From Planctomycetota bacterium (lineage in GTDB: Bacteria > Planctomycetota > SZUA-567 > H5-PLA8): a stretch of 64,000 bases of DNA. This document shows, piece after piece, positions 8,954 through 17,249 of this stretch. The notes beneath the pieces were generated by a model. That model was not told the origin of the DNA and searched no databases. It saw nothing but the letters and a program-made list of their open reading frames with translations. Each line of letters starts with the position of its first letter. Within the stretch, counting starts at the first letter, position 1. The stretch is taken from NCBI GenBank assembly GCA_016200135.1, contig JACQFI010000109.1, positions 1-64,000 of the forward strand, in the 5' to 3' direction. The translations under genes were made by a program, and so were the position numbers.

Positions 8954-9931
8954 CTACTTCTTGAGGGACTTGGCGGTCTCGGCGGCTTCGGTCTCGGGGA
9001 ACTGGGCGATGATGGCGTCGAGGCCCTGCTTGCCTTGCGCCGAGACGGACTTGTTGGGCGACGCGATCATCTCGTTGGCTTTGTCCAGCATCCCCTTGGC
9101 CTGGATCTCCTTGGCCACCTTGGGGTCGCCGCGCAGCTTGGACAGCTCCGCGCCGGCGGGTTTGGATTCGGCGAAATCCTTATAGGTGACCGAGACGGCC
9201 TCGTACTTTTTGTACGCAACCCACTTGTCGCCCGCGTCGAGCTTGGCCTTGGCGTCGGTGAGCGCCTTCTCGATCTCTTCCTTGATCGCGGCTTCCATCT
9301 TCTGCGCGGCGGCCTTGGCCTTGGGGTCGCTGGACGCGAGGGCCTGCTTGACCAGCGGCGCGGCGTCGCCCGTGCGGCCGAATTCGAACATGCGCCAGGC
9401 CTTTTTCAGCGCGTCGGGGACCTCGGCGGCATCGATCTTCCACTTTGCACCGGGTAGTGCGGACTTGACGGCATCCGCGAGTTTTTCAGCATTGATCATC
9501 TTGGCGTCGCCGCTGGGGTCCATGATCATGGCCTGGTAGATGTTCTGCAGGCTGATCTCCATGTTGATGGTCTTCTTTTCAAACGAGCGATCGGAGTCCA
9601 CGTAGAAGGCCCAGCCCGTGCCCGGCGCGTTGACGCCCTTGGCGTAGCCTTCGACCACGTTCTTGGCATTGCCCGAGTTGATGCCCACGAAGAGGACGGG
9701 GTCGTTCTCAAACTGTTTGCTGGTCTGGAGCAGGCCCGGCCACCTACCGCGGCAGGTCGGGCAGCCTTCCTCGAAGAAGTAGAGCACCACGACTTTGCCC
9801 TTGAGGCCTTCCTTCGTGTAGGGCCCGTCGACAACCCAGGTGCCGGTGAATTCGGGGACGTCCGCGGCGTGGGCCATGCCGGCGAGGGACAGCAGGATCG
9901 CGCAGAGGATATAGGTTGAAATTGAGCGCAT
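8954..9931 (-). CDS. Secreted thioredoxin-fold (TlpA-like) protein
   Basis: A 325-residue protein. The start at 9931 has GGAGG at 9940-9944 and yields a signal peptide (MRSISTYILCAILLSLAG, cleavage near AHA-AD). A thioredoxin-like domain follows: KGKVVVLYFFEEGCPTC puts the CxxC at residues 57 and 60, and VLFVGINSG and FYVDSDRSF fit the TlpA/AhpC fold. From about residue 170 the protein is helical and charged with two degenerate TPR-like stretches. Probable periplasmic redox or substrate-linked role, partner unknown. A GGACAGACA hairpin lies 30 bases past the stop. Confidence 0.75.
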   Translation of the reverse strand: MRSISTYILCAILLSLAGMAHAADVPEFTGTWVVDGPYTKEGLKGKVVVLYFFEEGCPTCRGRWPGLLQTSKQFENDPVLFVGINSGNAKNVVEGYAKGVNAPGTGWAFYVDSDRSFEKKTINMEISLQNIYQAMIMDPSGDAKMINAEKLADAVKSALPGAKWKIDAAEVPDALKKAWRMFEFGRTGDAAPLVKQALASSDPKAKAAAQKMEAAIKEEIEKALTDAKAKLDAGDKWVAYKKYEAVSVTYKDFAESKPAGAELSKLRGDPKVAKEIQAKGMLDKANEMIASPNKSVSAQGKQGLDAIIAQFPETEAAETAKSLKK

Positions 9932-10076
9932 AGCGAATTCCTCCAAGGGCCGGATCGACTAAACGCAGAGCATCATAGAACACGGCGGAAGAGGCGCAAT
10001 GCCATTCCGAGGGCGCGGCGGGCGCGCGTAGGGCCTTGGGGGCATAGGCAGGCCAGACATTAAAACCTGAACGGCG

Positions 10077-10098
10077 GGACAGGCAGGAATGCCTGTCC
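10077..10098. repeat. GGACAGGCA hairpin, compensatory variant
   Basis: Arms GGACAGGCA and TGCCTGTCC around GGAA. Relative to the copies at 8678 and 8902, one base is changed in each arm so that pairing is kept. It lies 45 bases before asnB. Confidence 0.8.
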
Positions 10099-10142
10099 TG
10101 CCGTGCGTGGCGGGGCTTGAGCGCTGCCCGTAGAATGCCCGC

Positions 10143-12149
10143 ATGTGCGGAATTGTCGGATTGCTACGCTGGGACGGGCTTAGCGCCGAGGACGGCGAGC
10201 GCGTGCGGCGCGGCGCGCGGGCGCTGGTGCATCGCGGGCCGGATGGCGAAGGCTTTTGGGCCGATACGCATTGCGCGCTGGGCTTCCGGCGGCTGAAGGT
10301 GATCGACCTCTCGCCCGCCGGCGACCAGCCGATGGCGAACGAGACCGGGCGCTTGCAGGTCGTCTTCAACGGCGAGATCTACAACTTCCGCGAGCTGCGC
10401 GCACAGCTTGAGGCCAAGGGCCACGCGTTCCGTTCGAAGTCCGACACGGAAGTGCTGCTGCACGGCTACGAAGAGTGGGGCGGCGAGGAGCTGCTGTCCA
10501 AGCTGCGCGGGATGTTCGCGTTCGCGCTCTGGGACGCGAGCGAACGCAGGCTTTTCCTCGCGCGCGATCCGCTGGGCGTGAAGCCTCTTTATATTGCCGA
10601 GCGCAACGGCTGCATCCTCTTCGCCAGCGAGCCGAAAGCGCTCTTCGCGACGGGCCTTGTCGAGGCCAAGCTTGACCCCGCCGCGCTGCATGAGGCGCTC
10701 ACGTACCGCTACGTCCCCGCGCCGCGCAGCGGCTTCCGCGACGTGGAGAAGCTGCCGCCGGGGCATTTGGCGTATGCGGAGAAGGGGGAGCTGCGGTATC
10801 TGGGGTGGTGGAAGGTTGAGGAGAACAAGCATTCTGCGAGCCGATGGAGTAACCCGATGACTGCGGCCGAACAGGAGAATGAGGTTGAGTCTCTAGTCCT
10901 GCCCGCCTGCTTCAGGCGGCTCTATTCAGATGTCAAATCAGGCGTGTGGCTCTCAGGAGGAATTGATTCAGGGCTCGTTATTTCGGTTGTTCATTCGGCT
11001 GTGAATAATGGAGCACAGGGTCGAGCAACTTCATCGCCGATCCTATCCTTCTCCGCCGGGTTCGCGCAGCCGGAGTGGAACGAGCGCGACCTTGCGCGCG
11101 CGGCGGCGAAGCATCTGAACTCTCAGCACACCGATTTCGAGGTGCCCGCGGACGTCTTCAAACTGCTGCCGCAGATCGTCTGGCATGCGGACGAGCCGTA
11201 CTTCGACAGTTCGTGCCTGCCGACGTTCGTGCTTGCGCAGCGGACGAAGGAGCACGTCACGGTGGTGCTCAGCGGCGACGGCGGGGACGAGTGCTTTGCG
11301 GGGTACGAGCGCTATGCGGGGATCGCGCACCTTTATAAGCGCTGGAAGAAGGTCCCCCGATGGCTGCAACGCGCGATGATCGGCTACGCGAAGTGGCGGC
11401 ATCCGGCGCCGTCGCGTTCGGGCTGGGACCGTCTGGTCCGCTGGCTCGACAAGTGCGCGAAGCAGGAGGCCGCGGGGTTCCACCCGTACCTCGGCGCGAC
11501 GACGCTCTTCGATCAAGAGCAGATTCGCGCGCTGTATTCGCCGGATCTGCTTGAAGTGAACCAGGAACTGGACGGCCGCGAGTACATCGCGCACGCTTTG
11601 CGTAAGTTCACGAAGGAACGCTACCCCGACTGCGCGCCCACCGAGCACAAGCTCGACGTGGGCCTCATGCAGCGCGCGGATTTAGCGACGTACCTGCCCG
11701 GCGACGTGCTGCATAAGGTGGACCGCATGTCGATGGCGCACGGCCTGGAGGTCCGCAGCCCGTTCCTCGACGTGGATCTCGTGAATCTGGCGCTCTCGAT
11801 TCCGGACGAGGTCCGCATGCCCGGCCGCGAGACCAAGCCGCTGCTGCGGCGGCTGGCGGAAGCGCGGCTGCCGGCGGAGGTCGTCCACGCGCGCAAGCGC
11901 GGCTTCGGCGTGCCGTTGGACGACTGGTTTCGAGGACCGCTGAAGGCTCAGGCGGCGGAGCTCTTCGAGGCTTCGCATCTGGCGAGCGACGGCGTCTTCA
12001 AGGCGAAGTATTGGGAACCGTTCTGGAGCGAGCATCAGGCCGGCCAGGCGCAGCACGGAGAGCGGCTGTACGCGCTGCTCGCGCTGGAGATCTGGCACCG
12101 GACGTTCCTCTCGGGCGCGCCGGCGCTGGAGCGGCCGGCTCCTCTATAG
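10143..12149 (+). CDS. asnB: Asparagine synthase (glutamine-hydrolysing)
   Basis: A 668-residue AsnB. The N-terminal glutaminase domain begins MCGIVGLL with Cys2 as nucleophile, followed by HRGPDGEG and NGEIYNF. The synthetase domain has the PP-loop SGGIDSG near residue 270, LSGDGGDECFAGY and the C-terminal MQRADLATYLPGD and KRGFGVPLDDW segments. It transfers glutamine ammonia to AspAMP, or to a related carboxylate in cell-surface or secondary pathways. The stretch 10800-11050, covering the PP-loop, has much lower third-position GC than the rest of the gene, and it contains a perfect hairpin (CCGCCTG/CAGGCGG, 10903-10919) in coding sequence. Confidence 0.95.
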   Translation: MCGIVGLLRWDGLSAEDGERVRRGARALVHRGPDGEGFWADTHCALGFRRLKVIDLSPAGDQPMANETGRLQVVFNGEIYNFRELRAQLEAKGHAFRSKSDTEVLLHGYEEWGGEELLSKLRGMFAFALWDASERRLFLARDPLGVKPLYIAERNGCILFASEPKALFATGLVEAKLDPAALHEALTYRYVPAPRSGFRDVEKLPPGHLAYAEKGELRYLGWWKVEENKHSASRWSNPMTAAEQENEVESLVLPACFRRLYSDVKSGVWLSGGIDSGLVISVVHSAVNNGAQGRATSSPILSFSAGFAQPEWNERDLARAAAKHLNSQHTDFEVPADVFKLLPQIVWHADEPYFDSSCLPTFVLAQRTKEHVTVVLSGDGGDECFAGYERYAGIAHLYKRWKKVPRWLQRAMIGYAKWRHPAPSRSGWDRLVRWLDKCAKQEAAGFHPYLGATTLFDQEQIRALYSPDLLEVNQELDGREYIAHALRKFTKERYPDCAPTEHKLDVGLMQRADLATYLPGDVLHKVDRMSMAHGLEVRSPFLDVDLVNLALSIPDEVRMPGRETKPLLRRLAEARLPAEVVHARKRGFGVPLDDWFRGPLKAQAAELFEASHLASDGVFKAKYWEPFWSEHQAGQAQHGERLYALLALEIWHRTFLSGAPALERPAPL

Positions 12150-12337
12150 GATTCTCACGCAAAGACGCTAAGGCGCAAAGAACGGCGCACGACTTCACAA
12201 CAGAACACAACAAACCAGTATGCGTGGAATGGGGTCAATATTCCGGTGGTACATGCGTGTGAAATAAGGGGCTTCTTTGACGACCCGTGGGGACGCCAAG
12301 AGATTAGCGCAGCGATTAATCGCTGTGTACTGAGGCC

Positions 12338-12430
12338 GTTATCTGGTTGCTTGTTTGCTGGTTAACTGCTTTGGGCAATTGCGCGTCAGTGGGATAACCA
12401 GGCAACCAGCAAACGAGCTAACCAGTCAAC
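12338..12430. repeat. AACCAGC-type inverted repeat
   Basis: GTTATCTGGTTGCTTGTTTG (from 12338) and the later GATAACCAGGCAACCAGCAA (from 12393) are near-complements, giving an imperfect stem of 25-30 bases. It occupies most of the spacer between asnB and the next gene. Layout resembles the GTAAAAC and AGTAACGG loci at 0.7, 15.1 and 55.0 kb, but with a different unit. The rest of 12150-12337 contains a short TTCTCACGCAAAGACGC repeat and no gene. Confidence 0.65.
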
Positions 12431-12437
12431 GAATGCT

Positions 12438-13151
12438 TCACTTGGGGATGCGGAACTTGACGCCGACGGCGTCGCAGATTTTGTGAGTGAGGGGTTCGAT
12501 GTTCTTCCAGCCGCCGCAGTATTCCGGCGTGAGGCAGAGCGTGAGGACTTCGATGCGCTTGCGCTTCCAGGCGGAGGCGAGGACGGCGAGGAAGTCGTCG
12601 ATGTAGCGCTCGGAAAAGAGCGGCGCGAGGGTCTTCTTGTCGCGCATGTAGAAGAAGAAATCGAGATCGAGGTTGACGACCCAGTGCGCGTCGTCCTTGA
12701 GCGCGTAGAACCAGGAGACGTGCGTGAAGGTGAAGGCGACGTCGTAGTGGCCGGGGATCGCGGGGCGGTCGCCGATGTTGTGCGTGGCGAAGAAAGTCTT
12801 CTCGAAGACGCCCGGGAATTGTTTGAGGAAAATCGAGAGGTAATTGTCGTAGCGGAAGAGCTGCTCGCCCTTCTTGCCCGGCATCGGGACGCGCAGGTAG
12901 TCTTCGATGCTCAACGCGCCGATGTCTTTCGGCATCGCGGCCTGCCAGGGTTCTTCGAAGCCCATCGTGTCGTAGTGCGCATCGACGTGATAGAGATTGT
13001 AGTGCGCGCCGGGCTTGAAGTGCTGCAGCCAGCACCACAGCGCGGCGCGGTGGTTGTCCATGATGTAGAACGGGCCGTCGCGCCAGAGCAGGTTGGTCTT
13101 GAAGGGGCCGGTGAGTTTGCGGCCCTTGAAGGGGAGCAGGTATTCGCCCAT
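12438..13151 (-). CDS. UPF0489-like protein
   Basis: A 237-residue protein starting at 13151, with GAGGAG at 13159-13164. The N-terminus has YIMDNHRAALWCW and YHVDAHYDTM, which match the DNHR-x-A and H-x-D-x-H-x-D pattern of the UPF0489 (C5orf22-like) family. The second motif is reminiscent of the metal ligands of arginase-fold hydrolases. Later NLDLDFFF and LTLCLTPEYCGGW are further acidic or aromatic motifs fitting an alpha/beta metal site. No signal peptide. Function of the family is unknown; a metal-dependent hydrolase is a reasonable inference only. Confidence 0.6.
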   Translation of the reverse strand: MGEYLLPFKGRKLTGPFKTNLLWRDGPFYIMDNHRAALWCWLQHFKPGAHYNLYHVDAHYDTMGFEEPWQAAMPKDIGALSIEDYLRVPMPGKKGEQLFRYDNYLSIFLKQFPGVFEKTFFATHNIGDRPAIPGHYDVAFTFTHVSWFYALKDDAHWVVNLDLDFFFYMRDKKTLAPLFSERYIDDFLAVLASAWKRKRIEVLTLCLTPEYCGGWKNIEPLTHKICDAVGVKFRIPK

Positions 13152-13208
13152 GCAACGACTCCTCAATGAAACGTTAATGAAACCAACTCTTTCTCAAAAA
13201 TCCTAAGC

Positions 13209-13724
13209 CTAATATGCGATTATTCGCGCAATTAATCTTCTGATCTTGCCCTCTCTTGCTTTTGGTGGAGACACTATACGCAGGGGTTCTTTTGATAAGG
13301 TATAGAAAAAACAAGCGTTCGCAAAAACCATGTAAAAGTTCTGATCGCAACAAACAAAGTGCTTATTTGTTTCTCTCCATGGATACGCATTGGAGCTTGC
13401 CCAATCTTTTGCAAGTGCGACGACTTTCAGCTTCAGATTCTCGTCCTCTACTTCGTTCAAGACTGAACTCCATACCGCTCCTGGAAAAATATCAATTTGA
13501 TAATACAGCCACGGACCGGCCGGCATCCTATCCGAAGGTATAACCGTGAAAGTCATTAGATGCTCATCATTAATTATCGCTTGTGATTCGTCCAACCTCA
13601 GATGTAATTTGTTGTTTTCTGGCTCCTCTAACCACTTTATTATTCTCATAATTACTTCGGACTTGTTAACAATTGGGTTTGGCCACCCCAAAATTTTTCT
13701 AGCCAATTTGCATTCGATCCCCAT
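13209..13724 (-). CDS. Hypothetical protein, AT-rich
   Basis: A 171-residue protein I do not recognise. It has no signal peptide or clear membrane segment. Base composition is much more AT-rich than the surroundings, like the Sel1 gene at 6.5 kb, which suggests acquisition. The ATG at 13724 has only a weak GGGAT upstream; an internal ATG at 13649 (MRIIKWLEEP) is an alternative start. Two small Cys-rich and aromatic patches (HFVCCDQNF and ANACFFY) are the only notable features. It may be a small immunity- or Imm-type protein, but there is no toxin neighbour to support that. Confidence 0.5.
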   Translation of the reverse strand: MGIECKLARKILGWPNPIVNKSEVIMRIIKWLEEPENNKLHLRLDESQAIINDEHLMTFTVIPSDRMPAGPWLYYQIDIFPGAVWSSVLNEVEDENLKLKVVALAKDWASSNAYPWRETNKHFVCCDQNFYMVFANACFFYTLSKEPLRIVSPPKAREGKIRRLIARIIAY

Positions 13725-13862
13725 AAATCTGATCCCGCGTTAGTAAAGAGGACTGAAATCAAGAATTCATTACCTCATAGGGCATTCGAGAATAGCCCGG
13801 GACAAACCAAGCATTGCAAGGCACTGCCCTGGATTTTCAAATCTCTCGCGTTCGACACCTTC

Positions 13863-13911
13863 CCCCTCCCCAAGCCCAAACATGCCATGCATGTTTGGGC
13901 TTGGGGAGGGG
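13863..13911. repeat. Perfect 23-bp hairpin
   Basis: Bases 13863-13885 and 13889-13911 are exact complements around a CAT loop; the arm includes CCCCAAGCCCAAACATGC. It is the longest perfect hairpin seen here. It lies in the gene-free spacer 13725-14088 next to a REP-like copy. Confidence 0.9.
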
Positions 13912-13939
13912 AAAGGGGGAGAGCGAGAGTGCATTCACA

Positions 13940-14004
13940 CCAGGGGCGGCGCGCCGCTACGCGACGCTTGCCCCTGGCTATTTTCGTTCGGCCCTTCAGG
14001 CCGA
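13940..14004. repeat. REP-like solo copy
   Basis: CCAGGGG-...-CCCCTGGCTATTTTCGTTCG followed by GCCCTTCAGGCCGA matches the right transposase flank at 28144-28191 (CCAGGG-...-CCCTGGCTATTATCGTGCG then GCCTTTCAGGCCGA), in the same order. Confidence 0.7.
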
Positions 14005-14088
14005 TTTACTTGCCCGATCGCACTTGCCTCACAACCGAGCCTGTGAGCCAAGTCATTTGCCAACTCAATCGACTCATTGCGTATCGCA

Positions 14089-15012
14089 TTACATGCGGTT
14101 GAGGCGCGTGACGCGGCCGTCGTTGATCCATTCGACGACGTAGATGTTGCCGTGCGGGTCCACGTGCAGGCCGTGGGGGCTGGTGAAGTAGCCGACGCGG
14201 CGCCACTCGTGCTTGATGTTCGGCCAGCCTTCCATCTTCCAGCCTTCGAAGGTCTCGCCGAGGTGGCAGACGAGCTTGTCGTTCTTGTCGAGGATCGTGA
14301 CGCGGCTGTGCAGGTCGGGGATGTAGATCTCGTCGCCGTGCTGGATGGTGGTGCAGGGCTTCATCACGATGCCTTCGCCGGTGATCTTCACGGCCTTGCC
14401 GTCGAGATCGAAGTATTGCAGGCGGCTGTTGCCGCGGTCGCTCACCAGCACGAACGGCTCCTTGCCGCGGCGGTCGATCATGATGCCGTGGCAGTTGCTG
14501 AGCTGACCCTTGCCGTTGCCGGGCCCGCCGAAGGACTTCTTGTAATTGCCTTTCAAGTCGTAGACGTGGACGTACGGCTGGCCGTAGCCGTCGGCGACGA
14601 AGACGAGCCCTTCCTTCACCGCGACGGCGGTCTCGGTGGGCTGGAAGAGGCGCCAGTCGCTCTCGTAGACGTCCGACTGCGGCGGCGTGGTGACGGCCCA
14701 GACGACTTTGCCTTCGAGCGTGAGCTTGACGACCATGCGCTGGTTGGTCGTCGAGAGGTAGAGGAACTCGCCTTCTTTCTCCCTGGTAAGGTGCAGGCCG
14801 TGCGCGCCGGCGGCGTAGGCGTTGCCCCAGGTCGAGAGCAGGTTGCCGTCCTTATCGAAGACGCAGACGCTGTTCTTGCTCGCGTTGTGAATGTAGACGC
14901 GGCCGGCGGCGTCTTCCACGACACCGTGCGTGTAGCCGTAGCTGCGGCCCGGGGGCAGCGTGCCCCACTGTTCGTCCCATTCGTAGGTGTGCGACCCGCT
15001 CCCGATCTGCAT
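14089..15012 (-). CDS. NHL-type beta-propeller protein
   Basis: A 307-residue protein started at 15012, with AAGGAG at about 15019-15025; the frame upstream of that is repeat-derived. It shows NHL-like repeats: TLPPGRSYGYTHGVVEDAAG, HNASKNSVCVFDKDGNLL, AYAAGAHGLHLTRE, VADGYGQPYVHVYDLKGNY, VSDRGNSRLQYFDLDGK and YFTSPHGLHVDPHGNIYVVE. That makes about six blades. There is no signal peptide, although proteins of this kind are often exported. Such propellers bind ligands or act as lactonase/peptidyl-glycine-lyase-like enzymes; here the substrate is unknown. Neighbouring cupin and Gfo/Idh/MocA genes hint at a sugar-acid pathway. Confidence 0.8.
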   Translation of the reverse strand: MQIGSGSHTYEWDEQWGTLPPGRSYGYTHGVVEDAAGRVYIHNASKNSVCVFDKDGNLLSTWGNAYAAGAHGLHLTREKEGEFLYLSTTNQRMVVKLTLEGKVVWAVTTPPQSDVYESDWRLFQPTETAVAVKEGLVFVADGYGQPYVHVYDLKGNYKKSFGGPGNGKGQLSNCHGIMIDRRGKEPFVLVSDRGNSRLQYFDLDGKAVKITGEGIVMKPCTTIQHGDEIYIPDLHSRVTILDKNDKLVCHLGETFEGWKMEGWPNIKHEWRRVGYFTSPHGLHVDPHGNIYVVEWINDGRVTRLNRM

Positions 15013-15105
15013 GGCGTGGCTCCTTTTGGGGCTCGTGTGGTGGGCTGGGCTAATAGAGCGGGATGAAGGTAGCATTGCGCGCGAGGGCGTCAAATGACGG
15101 CGGTA

Positions 15106-15202
15106 TGTAAAACGTAATGCGTAAAACGCAATAAACGGCAAGACGACCTTTCGGTATACGGACGCCTTATTCTGTTTACGTTTTACGCGCTACGTTTTAC
15201 TC
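15106..15202. repeat. GTAAAACGTAATGCG inverted pair
   Basis: GTAAAACGTAATGCGTAAAA (15107-15126) is complementary to GTTTACGTTTTACGCGCTAC and following bases (15174-15201). The same motifs in the same arrangement are at 735-822. A GGCGTCTCCGCGCCTTTGCG unit follows at once (15219-15240). Confidence 0.8.
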
Positions 15203-15252
15203 TTTATGCGCAGTTCTCGGCGTCTCCGCGCCTTTGCGGTGAAAAGTAGAGG

Positions 15253-15615
15253 ATGAAAAGCATGCCGCAGACCGAAGCGAAGTACATGGTCACGCAGCTC
15301 GACGCGGTGGACCCGGTGAAGTGCCCGTGCGGATGGAGCCGCCGCGCGTTTGCGACGCCGGACAATCCGGTCGCGACGATGCATTACGTCGAGATCACTG
15401 CGGACGCGAAGGTCCACTACCACAAGAAGCTCACCGAGATTTATCTGATCCTCGAAGGCGAAGGCTTTATGGAACTCGACGGCGAGAAGGTGCCGGTCAA
15501 GCCGATGACCTCGATCTTCATCAAGCCCGGCTGCCGCCACCGCGCGGTGGGTAAGCTGAAGATCGTGAACGTGCCGATCCCGGCGTTCGATCCGCATGAT
15601 GAGTGGTTTGATTGA
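15253..15615 (+). CDS. Cupin-domain protein
   Basis: A 120-residue single-domain cupin. The first cupin motif is HYHKKLTEIYLILEGEG and the second is around PGCRHRAVG, so the metal-binding His and Glu are present. Such proteins are dioxygenases, isomerases or sugar-binding enzymes; no closer assignment is possible. It lies in the same direction as the small membrane protein 57 bases downstream, with a repeat between them, and opposite to the propeller and oxidoreductase genes. Confidence 0.8.
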   Translation: MKSMPQTEAKYMVTQLDAVDPVKCPCGWSRRAFATPDNPVATMHYVEITADAKVHYHKKLTEIYLILEGEGFMELDGEKVPVKPMTSIFIKPGCRHRAVGKLKIVNVPIPAFDPHDEWFD

Positions 15616-15672
15616 GATTTCTCACCGCAGAGTTCGCAGAGCACGCCGAGAACAGCACGTGAGGAATAGGAA

Positions 15673-15918
15673 ATGAGCGGCGAGCGACGTTGGTTTCAAT
15701 TCCATCTCAAAACATTGATCGTCACAATGATTGTAGCCAGTATTTTCCTTTACTTTATCGTCTCAAGACGCATGGATCGGTTTGGGCCCGGAACCTTCTA
15801 CTTTGAAGGGTTACCTAGAGATATTAGCTTTTTCTTTCTACTATTAATTCTTATTTCCACGGCCTATGAATGGGCGCTTCGCAAAGGAGAAAAGAAATCA
15901 GATGCAAAACCCAAGTAG
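15673..15918 (+). CDS. Small two-helix membrane protein, planctomycete type
   Basis: An 81-residue protein with RRWFQFHLKTLIVTMIV at the N-terminus, then a first helix, a 25-residue loop and a second helix (FFFLLLILISTAYEW), then a Lys-rich tail. RWFxFxLxTL followed by a helix is a recurrent N-terminal signature of short planctomycete proteins. AT-richer than its neighbours. AGGAA lies at 15666-15670 just before the ATG. Function unknown. Confidence 0.65.
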   Translation: MSGERRWFQFHLKTLIVTMIVASIFLYFIVSRRMDRFGPGTFYFEGLPRDISFFFLLLILISTAYEWALRKGEKKSDAKPK

Positions 15919-15992
15919 AACTTTGGGTACCTAGCGAAGTTATTCTTAAATTGCCGTTCTCTGCGTCCTCCGCGCCTCTGCGGTGAAAAAGT

Positions 15993-17072
15993 TCAAGGCA
16001 ACAGCTTCACCGTACGCTTTTCCTTCGCGCTGAGCGCGGCGCTGTCCACGATCTGCTGGCCGATGCGGCAGAGTTCGGGGGAGAGCGGGCCTTCGATGGG
16101 CTGGCCTTGCTCGATGCGGTCCAGGACGTATTCGATGGGGTTGCGGTTGGGGGCTTTCAAGTCGTCGACCGGCTGGTCGTAGCCTTCGGGCTTGGCCTTG
16201 GTCTGGATGCGGATGGTCTTCTCGTAGTCGTAGCTGCTGATCGTTCCCTTGCTGCCGACGATCACGAAGCCGCACTTCGGCTGCGGCTGGAGCGTCCATG
16301 GGTCCGTGAACGTTCCCCAGCGCGTCTCGAACTTGCTTAAGCCTTTCGCGTAGCGCGCGACGGTGACGCTGTGTTCGTCTACTTCCAGGCCGAGCGGTTC
16401 GTCGACTACGCAGGTCACTTCGAGCGGCGCTTTGCCGCCGTGGTACCACGTGCCGAGCGTGGTGCCGTAGCCGAGATAATCGAGCAGCGAGCCGCCGCCT
16501 TCCGACTTCTTGTAGAACCAGCTCTTGGACTTCTCCTTTGCGGCGGCGGCCTCGTCGATCTCGATCTTGTCCGCGACGTGGCGCATCGGCCCGCGGTTGC
16601 CATCGTAATAGTGGACCTGCAGCACGTCGCCGATGAGGCCCTCGTCGATGAGGCGCTTGCTCGTAACATGCGGCGGGTACCAGCGCAGCGGCCAGTTGAT
16701 CGCGAGCGTCTTGCCGGTCTTCTTCACGGCGGCAAGCATGCGGTCGGCTTCGGCGAGCGTCGCGGCGAAGGGCTTTTCGACGAAGAGGTGCGCGCCGAAC
16801 GGCGCGACTTTTTCGGTCCATTCGCCATGCTTGGCGGTGGCGGGGCAGAGGATGACCATGTCGGGCTTGGTCGTTTCGAGGCACTGGCGGTAATCGGTAA
16901 AGACGCGGTCCTTGGGGATGCCGAAGTTCTTGATCGTCCCGGCCATGCGCTCGGGCGTCTCGTCGCAGACCCCGACGATCTCCGCGTTGGGGTGCTCGTG
17001 GGTCATCCGCAGCAGATCGCCCATATGCATGTGGTCGAAGTTGACGCCGGCGATCTTCCACTTCTTGGCCAT
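15993..17072 (-). CDS. Gfo/Idh/MocA-family oxidoreductase
   Basis: A 359-residue NAD(P)-dependent oxidoreductase. The N-terminal Rossmann fold starts KWKIAGVNFDHMHMGDLL, with EIVGVCDETPERM as second strand. The EKP motif is present in FVEKPFAATLAEADRML, and DYLGYGTTLGTW and QTKAKPEGYDQP are in the C-terminal alpha/beta domain. The family oxidises or reduces sugars and inositols. GGGGGAG upstream (minus strand) supports the start at 17072. Substrate unknown. A cupin, a beta-propeller and a UbiD-type decarboxylase lie nearby but not in a clear operon. Confidence 0.85.
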   Translation of the reverse strand: MAKKWKIAGVNFDHMHMGDLLRMTHEHPNAEIVGVCDETPERMAGTIKNFGIPKDRVFTDYRQCLETTKPDMVILCPATAKHGEWTEKVAPFGAHLFVEKPFAATLAEADRMLAAVKKTGKTLAINWPLRWYPPHVTSKRLIDEGLIGDVLQVHYYDGNRGPMRHVADKIEIDEAAAAKEKSKSWFYKKSEGGGSLLDYLGYGTTLGTWYHGGKAPLEVTCVVDEPLGLEVDEHSVTVARYAKGLSKFETRWGTFTDPWTLQPQPKCGFVIVGSKGTISSYDYEKTIRIQTKAKPEGYDQPVDDLKAPNRNPIEYVLDRIEQGQPIEGPLSPELCRIGQQIVDSAALSAKEKRTVKLLP

Positions 17073-17249
17073 GGACTCCCCCTCGTTTCAATCCAGCGGT
17101 GAAAACTCGCCGGAAGCAGAGTAGATAAGTTAGTGCGAATCACGTCAAACTTATATGAATCTTATCTACTCAACGAAAAAAGGCAAGAGCTTGCCATGAT
17201 GCAAAGATTGCATTTCAGGTAACTTTGTAATGGTTAACACGGCTTTTGG

